The position numbers were made by a program, and so were the translations under genes. Shown here in pieces: positions 59,954-64,000 of a stretch of DNA of 64,000 nt; the stretch's first letter is position 1; each line of letters opens with the position of its first letter. Source of the stretch: Actinoplanes campanulatus. Lineage in GTDB: Bacteria > Actinomycetota > Actinomycetes > Mycobacteriales > Micromonosporaceae. Location: contig NZ_BMPW01000033.1 in NCBI RefSeq assembly GCF_014647795.1, positions 23,729-87,728 on the forward strand. Direction: 5' to 3'. Below the pieces are notes generated by a model. It saw only the letters and a program-made list of their open reading frames with translations. It ran no database searches and was not told the DNA's origin.

Positions 59954-60784
59954 ATGGAGACCTTCGGCGAACGACTGCATCGGGCGGTCGCGGAGCGTGG
60001 TCCGCTCTGCGTCGGCATCGATCCGCACGCCTCTCTGCTGGCCCGCTGGGGCCTCTCGGACGACATCGCCGGCCTGGAACGCTTCGCCCGTACGGTGGTC
60101 GACGCGCTGGCCGATCGGGTGGCTGTTCTGAAACCACAGTCCGCGTTTTTTGAGAGATTTGGGTCACGTGGCGTCGCTGTTCTTGAGTCAACTATCCGAC
60201 AGTCCCGAGAGGCCGGGGCTCTTGTTCTCCTGGACGTGAAGCGGGGCGACATCGGCTCGACGATGGCCGCGTACGCCGACGCCTACCTGAATCCAGCGAG
60301 TACTCTCTGTTCCGACGCGATTACTGTGAGTCCCTATCTTGGAGTGGGCTCTCTCCAGCCGGCGTTCGACCTGGCGGCCGCTCACGGAGGTGGTGTCTTC
60401 GTTCTGGCGCTGACCTCGAACCCCGAGGGCCCGGCCGTCCAGCACGCCGTCGCGGGCGGTGGGAAAACCGTCGCGCAAACGGTCATCGACGAGATTTCCC
60501 AGGTCAACGCGGGTGTGAAGCCGCTCGGCAGTCTCGGCCTCGTGGTCGGCGCGACGATCGGCGACACCGGCCACGACCTCTCGAAGGTCAACGGTCCGCT
60601 GCTCGCGCCGGGCCTGGGAGCGCAGGGCGGAACGCCCGATGACCTGCGCGCGGTCTTCGGCGAAAGCCTGCACAACGTGTTGCCGTCGTACTCACGCGAG
60701 GTTCTCTCCGCGGGTCCGGAGATCGCCGGATTGCGGGCCGCGACGGACCGCGTTCTGGCCGGCGTGCGCGCCGCGCTCGGGTGA
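59954..60784 (+). CDS. pyrF: Orotidine 5'-phosphate decarboxylase (subfamily 2)
   Basis: A 276-residue enzyme giving UMP, the end product sensed by PyrR. It belongs to the longer subfamily: LCVGIDPHASLLARWGL, the catalytic motif VLLDVKRGDIGSTMAAYADA, and LLAPGLGAQGG. ATG 59954 is preceded by AGAGGGAAAAAC. Codon use is odd between about 60142 and 60360, with TTT TTT GAG AGA TTT, TCA ACT and AGT ACT, unlike its GC-ending neighbours. pyrE is not in the operon. This is the last pyr gene; mihF follows after 183 bases. Confidence 0.96.
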   Translation: METFGERLHRAVAERGPLCVGIDPHASLLARWGLSDDIAGLERFARTVVDALADRVAVLKPQSAFFERFGSRGVAVLESTIRQSREAGALVLLDVKRGDIGSTMAAYADAYLNPASTLCSDAITVSPYLGVGSLQPAFDLAAAHGGGVFVLALTSNPEGPAVQHAVAGGGKTVAQTVIDEISQVNAGVKPLGSLGLVVGATIGDTGHDLSKVNGPLLAPGLGAQGGTPDDLRAVFGESLHNVLPSYSREVLSAGPEIAGLRAATDRVLAGVRAALG

Positions 60785-60863
60785 AACGGCCTGCTTACCA
60801 GGCTCCGGAAGAGCTTGGCCCGGGGTACCCCCACGTTGCCGAAACCGTGTTTGACCGCTAGTT

Positions 60864-60898
60864 TTCCCGGCGCCGGGAACCAATGCCCCTTTGGTTCC
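60864..60898 (+). promoter_or_regulatory. Adjacent palindromes in the mihF upstream region
   Basis: TTCCCGGCGCCGGGAA (60864-60879) is a perfect 16-bp palindrome and overlaps GGAACCAA-7-TTGGTTCC (60876-60898), a perfect 8-bp inverted repeat. They lie 70-104 bases before the mihF start. They may be operators for mihF, which encodes a nucleoid protein and could be autoregulated, or a processing/termination site for the pyr transcript. Confidence 0.45.
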
Positions 60899-60967
60899 AT
60901 GGCACACCACGTTTCACAGAAGCGCCGGTATTGAACTACCGCCGCGTAAGGGACCTGAGGAGAACTG

Positions 60968-61285
60968 GTGCCGCTCCCGTCACTGAGCCCCGAGCAGCGC
61001 GCTGCCGCGCTGGAGAAGGCCGCGGAAGTTCGCAAGGCTCGGGCCGAGCTGAAGGAACAGCTCAAGTCCGGCAAGACCACCCTCGCCGCCGTGCTCGACC
61101 GCGCGGAGGGCGATGAGGTCGTCGGCAAGCTGAAGGTCTCGGCCGTGCTTCAGGCGCTGCCGGGCATCGGCAAGATCCGCGCGACCCAGATCATGGAGAA
61201 GCTGAAGATCGCTGAGAGCCGCCGGCTCCGGGGTCTCGGCGACCAGCAGCGCAAGGCCCTCCTGGGGGAGTTCGCTGCGAACTGA
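60968..61285 (+). CDS. mihF: Actinobacterial integration host factor (mIHF/sIHF)
   Basis: A 105-residue nucleoid-associated protein of the actinobacterial type, unrelated to enteric IHF. It has an N-terminal helix (SPEQRAAALEKAAEVRKAR), the segment LKSGKTTLAAVLDRA and a helix-two-turn-helix lobe around LPGIGKIRATQIMEKLKI, which inserts into DNA. It bends DNA, aids phage integration in mycobacteria and affects sporulation in Streptomyces. GTG 60968 follows TGAGGAG. Position between pyrF and gmk is conserved in actinobacteria. Confidence 0.96.
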   Translation: MPLPSLSPEQRAAALEKAAEVRKARAELKEQLKSGKTTLAAVLDRAEGDEVVGKLKVSAVLQALPGIGKIRATQIMEKLKIAESRRLRGLGDQQRKALLGEFAAN

Positions 61286-61311
61286 CTCACCGGCTCGTGT
61301 AGGAATGAGCC

Positions 61312-61920
61312 GTGAGCATGGATGACGACGCGCAGCCGGCAGCCCGCCTCACTGTCCTTTCCGGCCCCTCCGGGGTCGGGAAGGACAGTGTGATCGAGCT
61401 GATCCGGCTGCGCTCGCCGTGGATCAGACTCTCGGTGTCGGTGACAACACGCAAGAAACGCGACTACGAGACCGACGGCGAGCACTACCACTTTGTGACC
61501 AGGTCCGAGTTCCAGCGTCTGATCGACGGCGATCAGCTCCTGGAGTGGGCGGAATTCGCGGGCAACCTGTACGGAACCCCCCGCGCGCAGGTCGAGGGCT
61601 GGCTCCAGCAGGGCCGGCCCGTTTTGCTGAAGATCGACCTCCAGGGCGCCCGTCAGGTGCGAGCCGCGATGCCGGAGGCCCGCCTGGTCTTCCTCGCCCC
61701 ACCGAGTGTCGAGGAGCTCCAGCGCCGCCTGATCGGCCGGGGCACCGACGACGAGGAGACGATCAAGCGCCGTCTCGCGCACGCCGACGACGAGTTGGCC
61801 GCCGAAGCCGAGTTCGACGTCACCGTGGTCAACGACTTCGTCGAGAGGGCCGCGGATGAGCTGGTAGGATTGCTCGGTTCGTCATACCTGACGCCGGCCA
61901 CACCAGCTCACGAGCATTAA
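61312..61920 (+). CDS. gmk: Guanylate kinase
   Basis: A 202-residue NMP kinase converting GMP to GDP. The P-loop is [12 protein letters not shown], the GMP-binding block is [22 protein letters not shown], split before GEHYHFV, and the lid region has [21 protein letters not shown] 61312 or ATG 61318 could be the start; both precede [10 protein letters not shown]. It is 26 bases from mihF and 12 from rpoZ, and together with rpoZ sets guanine nucleotide supply and RNA polymerase assembly. Confidence 0.97.
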   Translation: MSMDDDAQPAARLTVLSGPSGVGKDSVIELIRLRSPWIRLSVSVTTRKKRDYETDGEHYHFVTRSEFQRLIDGDQLLEWAEFAGNLYGTPRAQVEGWLQQGRPVLLKIDLQGARQVRAAMPEARLVFLAPPSVEELQRRLIGRGTDDEETIKRRLAHADDELAAEAEFDVTVVNDFVERAADELVGLLGSSYLTPATPAHEH

Positions 61921-61932
61921 GGATCTTCCAAC

Positions 61933-62196
61933 GTGGGAACCATCGCGAACCCCGAAGGCATCACCAATCCCCCCATCGATGAGCTGCTCGACAAGACCTC
62001 GTCGAAGTACTCGCTGGTGATCTTCGCGGCCAAGCGCGCCCGCCAGGTCAACGCCTACTACAGCCAGCTGGGTGAGGGTCTGCTCGAGTACGTCGGCCCC
62101 CTGGTCGAGACCACCCCGCAGGAGAAGCCGCTCTCCATCGCGATGCGGGAGATCAACGCGGGGCTGCTGACGGCCGAGGCGACCGACCAGCCCTGA
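61933..62196 (+). CDS. rpoZ: RNA polymerase omega subunit
   Basis: An 87-residue subunit that helps fold beta-prime. [20 protein letters not shown] and [18 protein letters not shown] are the family core, and the C-terminus [16 protein letters not shown] is typical of actinobacteria. GTG 61933 follows AAGGATC. It is 12 bases from gmk. Confidence 0.97.
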   Translation: MGTIANPEGITNPPIDELLDKTSSKYSLVIFAAKRARQVNAYYSQLGEGLLEYVGPLVETTPQEKPLSIAMREINAGLLTAEATDQP

Positions 62197-62211
62197 TCGT
62201 CTAGTTCATCT

Positions 62212-62244
62212 GGTCCCGCGTCCGGAGTCTCCGGGTGCGGGACC
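62212..62244 (+). terminator. Hairpin between rpoZ and coaBC
   Basis: GGTCCCGC (62212-62219) pairs with 62237-62244, with an inner CCGGAG/CCGG-rich loop. It starts 15 bases after the rpoZ stop and lacks a strong T tract, so it may only reduce read-through into coaBC. Confidence 0.55.
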
Positions 62245-62266
62245 GCTTGCTGTCCGAGGGGGCACG

Positions 62267-63484
62267 GTGACCGAGATCGTCCTGGGGGTCGGCGGGGGCA
62301 TCGCCGCCTACAAGGCCTGTGAGCTGCTCCGGCTGTTCACCGAGTCCGGTCACGGCGTGCGGGTGGTGCCGACCGATTCGGCGCTCAGGTTCGTCGGCGA
62401 GCCGACCTGGTCGGCGCTCTCCGGGCGGCCGGTCGCCACCGGGGTGTGGGACGACGTCCACGAGGTGCCGCACGTGCGCATCGGCCGGGCCGCCGAGCTG
62501 GTCGTGGTCGCTCCGGCCACCGCCGACCTGATGGCCAAGGCGGCGCACGGCATCGCCGACGACCTGCTCACCAACACCCTGCTCACGGCCACCTGCCCGG
62601 TCGTCTACGCGCCGGCCATGCACACCGAGATGTGGGAGAACCCGGCCACCCGCGCCAACGTGGCGACCCTGCGGGAGCGCGGCGCCGTGGTGATCGAGCC
62701 CGCGGTCGGCCGGCTCACCGGTAAGGACACCGGCAAGGGGCGGCTGCCGGAGCCGTCGTCGATCTTCGAGATCGCTCTACGCGTACTCCGCCGGGGTGTT
62801 GATCTTGATCTTGCCGGACGCCACGTGGTGGTCACCGCCGGAGGGACCCGCGAGCCGCTCGACCCGGTCCGGTTCCTGGGCAACCGGTCCTCGGGCAAGC
62901 AGGGGTACGCGCTGGCCCGCGTAGCGGTGGCGCGCGGCGCGAGGGTGACGCTCATCTCAGCCAACGTCGCGTTACCGGAGCCCGCCGGTGCCGATCTCAT
63001 TCGTGTGGGGACCACCGAGGAGTTACGCAAGGCGACGGTCGAGGCCGCCGGCTCCGCCGACGTCGTGGTCATGGCCGCGGCTCCGGCCGACTTCCGCCCG
63101 GCCTCGGTCGCCGAGCAGAAGATCAAGAAAACAGACGCGGGTACGCCGGATGCCATCCATCTCGTGACGAACCCGGACATAGCCGCTGAACTGGGCGCCA
63201 ACAAGCTGCCCGGCCAGGTGCTCGTCGTCTTCGCGGCGGAGACCCAGAATGCTCTGGAGAACGCCCGCGGCAAGCTGGCCCGCAAGCGCGCCGACCTGAT
63301 CGTCGTCAATGAAGTGGGCGTCGACCGGGTCTTCGGTCAGGACCGCAACACCGTCACCCTGCTGGGGGCGGACGGTTTCACCGCCACTCACGGGGAACTA
63401 CTGAAAGACGATGTGGCCGATATGATTTTCGATCAAGTCGCCACCCGTTGGAAGCCCAGGTCCACCGACGCTCGGCGGCCCTGA
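62267..63484 (+). CDS. coaBC: Bifunctional phosphopantothenoylcysteine decarboxylase/phosphopantothenate-cysteine ligase
   Basis: A 405-residue fusion for two steps of coenzyme A synthesis. The CoaC half (about 1-180) is a flavoprotein with LGVGGGIAAYKACELLR, the catalytic His in DDVHEVPHVRIGRAAE, and APAMHTEMWENPA. The CoaB half (from about 183) has VVTAGGTREPLDPVRFLGN, SSGKQGYALAR and the late KKTDAGTPDAIHLVTNPDI, split before HLVTNPDI. GTG 62267 starts the protein. Its place between rpoZ and metK is the usual actinobacterial order. Confidence 0.97.
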   Translation: MTEIVLGVGGGIAAYKACELLRLFTESGHGVRVVPTDSALRFVGEPTWSALSGRPVATGVWDDVHEVPHVRIGRAAELVVVAPATADLMAKAAHGIADDLLTNTLLTATCPVVYAPAMHTEMWENPATRANVATLRERGAVVIEPAVGRLTGKDTGKGRLPEPSSIFEIALRVLRRGVDLDLAGRHVVVTAGGTREPLDPVRFLGNRSSGKQGYALARVAVARGARVTLISANVALPEPAGADLIRVGTTEELRKATVEAAGSADVVVMAAAPADFRPASVAEQKIKKTDAGTPDAIHLVTNPDIAAELGANKLPGQVLVVFAAETQNALENARGKLARKRADLIVVNEVGVDRVFGQDRNTVTLLGADGFTATHGELLKDDVADMIFDQVATRWKPRSTDARRP

Positions 63485-63529
63485 CTACACTTCCGCGTTA
63501 CGTTGTATTCGACAAATCTGAGGAGCACC

Positions 63530-64000
63530 GTGGCACGCCGCCTGTTCACCTCCGAGTCGGTCACGGAAGGCCACCCGGACAAGATCGCTGACCAGATCAG
63601 CGACGGGATTCTCGACGCCCTGCTCGCGCAGGATCCGCGTAGCCGTGTCGCGGTGGAGACCCTGATCACCACCGGCCAGGTGCACGTGGCGGGTGAGGTC
63701 ACCACGCAGGCCTACGCCGACATCCCCAAGATCGTGCGCGACACCATCCTGAACATCGGCTACGACTCGTCGAAGAAGGGTTTCGACGGCGCCTCCTGCG
63801 GCGTGAGCGTGTCGATCGGCTCGCAGTCGCCGGACATCGCGCAGGGCGTGGACAGCGCCATCGAGCTGCGTGAGGGCGACTCCGACCACATCCTGGACTC
63901 GCAGGGCGCCGGCGACCAGGGCATGATGTTCGGGTTCGCCTGTTCGGAGACGCCCGAGCTGATGCCGCTGCCGATCGCGCTGGCGCACCGTCTGGCCCGG
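63530..64000 (+). CDS. metK: S-adenosylmethionine synthetase (3' truncated by window edge)
   Basis: The first 157 residues are present. They open with [20 protein letters not shown], where the His contacts ATP phosphates, and include [19 protein letters not shown] and the ATP-binding [13 protein letters not shown]. The enzyme makes S-adenosylmethionine, the amino donor for BioA encoded in the same region. GTG 63530 follows TGAGGAG. The frame runs off the window end. Confidence 0.97.
   Translation, partial: MARRLFTSESVTEGHPDKIADQISDGILDALLAQDPRSRVAVETLITTGQVHVAGEVTTQAYADIPKIVRDTILNIGYDSSKKGFDGASCGVSVSIGSQSPDIAQGVDSAIELREGDSDHILDSQGAGDQGMMFGFACSETPELMPLPIALAHRLAR

Overview
The window is high-GC actinobacterial chromosome. 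A BldD orthologue with a c-di-GMP signature, an actinobacterial integration host factor (mIHF), a FliA/WhiG-type sigma factor tail, Hanks-type kinases, TetR regulators and many GTG starts point to a filamentous actinomycete. Micromonosporaceae (Actinoplanes-like) is my best guess, inferred from gene content only. I see no tRNA, rRNA, CRISPR array, prophage or insertion sequence.

Accessory half (about 1-28 kb). After a truncated sigma factor come a DUF4386 membrane protein divergent from a TetR regulator, then a complete urease operon on the minus strand (ureABCFGD). Next are two paralogous membrane acyltransferases with C-terminal SGNH domains (6.8-8.9 and 14.2-16.4 kb). They surround a TetR regulator, a divergent self-sufficient CYP102-type P450 (P450 fused to its reductase) and a Ser/Thr kinase; a second kinase follows. 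From 18.6 to 25.4 kb lies a set that reads as an amino-sugar and D-amino-acid scavenging module: RidA, an amidohydrolase, a winged-helix regulator, a GH20 hexosaminidase, an APH-like kinase and a D-serine-deaminase-like PLP enzyme. A ComB-like phosphatase pair and a proline-rich membrane protein end this half.

Core half (about 28-64 kb), almost all on the plus strand: aspS, a small membrane protein, rarA overlapping a 1427-residue Gly/Pro-rich single-pass membrane protein, DUF948, DUF6167-like, alaS, ruvX, two tandem mltG copies, aroE, aroC-aroK-aroB-aroQ, efp-nusB, bldD (minus), then pyrR-pyrB-pyrC-carA-carB-pyrD-bioA-pyrF, mihF, gmk, rpoZ, coaBC and the start of metK. Nearly every junction inside the aro and pyr operons is a 1-4 base stop/start overlap, implying translational coupling.

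The most informative non-coding signals are a PyrR-binding RNA loop directly before the pyrR ribosome binding site, two BldD-box matches between bldD and pyrR, a double palindromic operator between the TetR gene and the CYP102 gene, a hairpin enclosing the start codon of kinase 1, and a REP-like palindrome in two convergent intergenic gaps. Duplication is a theme: acyltransferases (with patches of near-perfect DNA identity), kinases, mltG, the ureG start region and the internal repeats of the Gly/Pro-rich protein.
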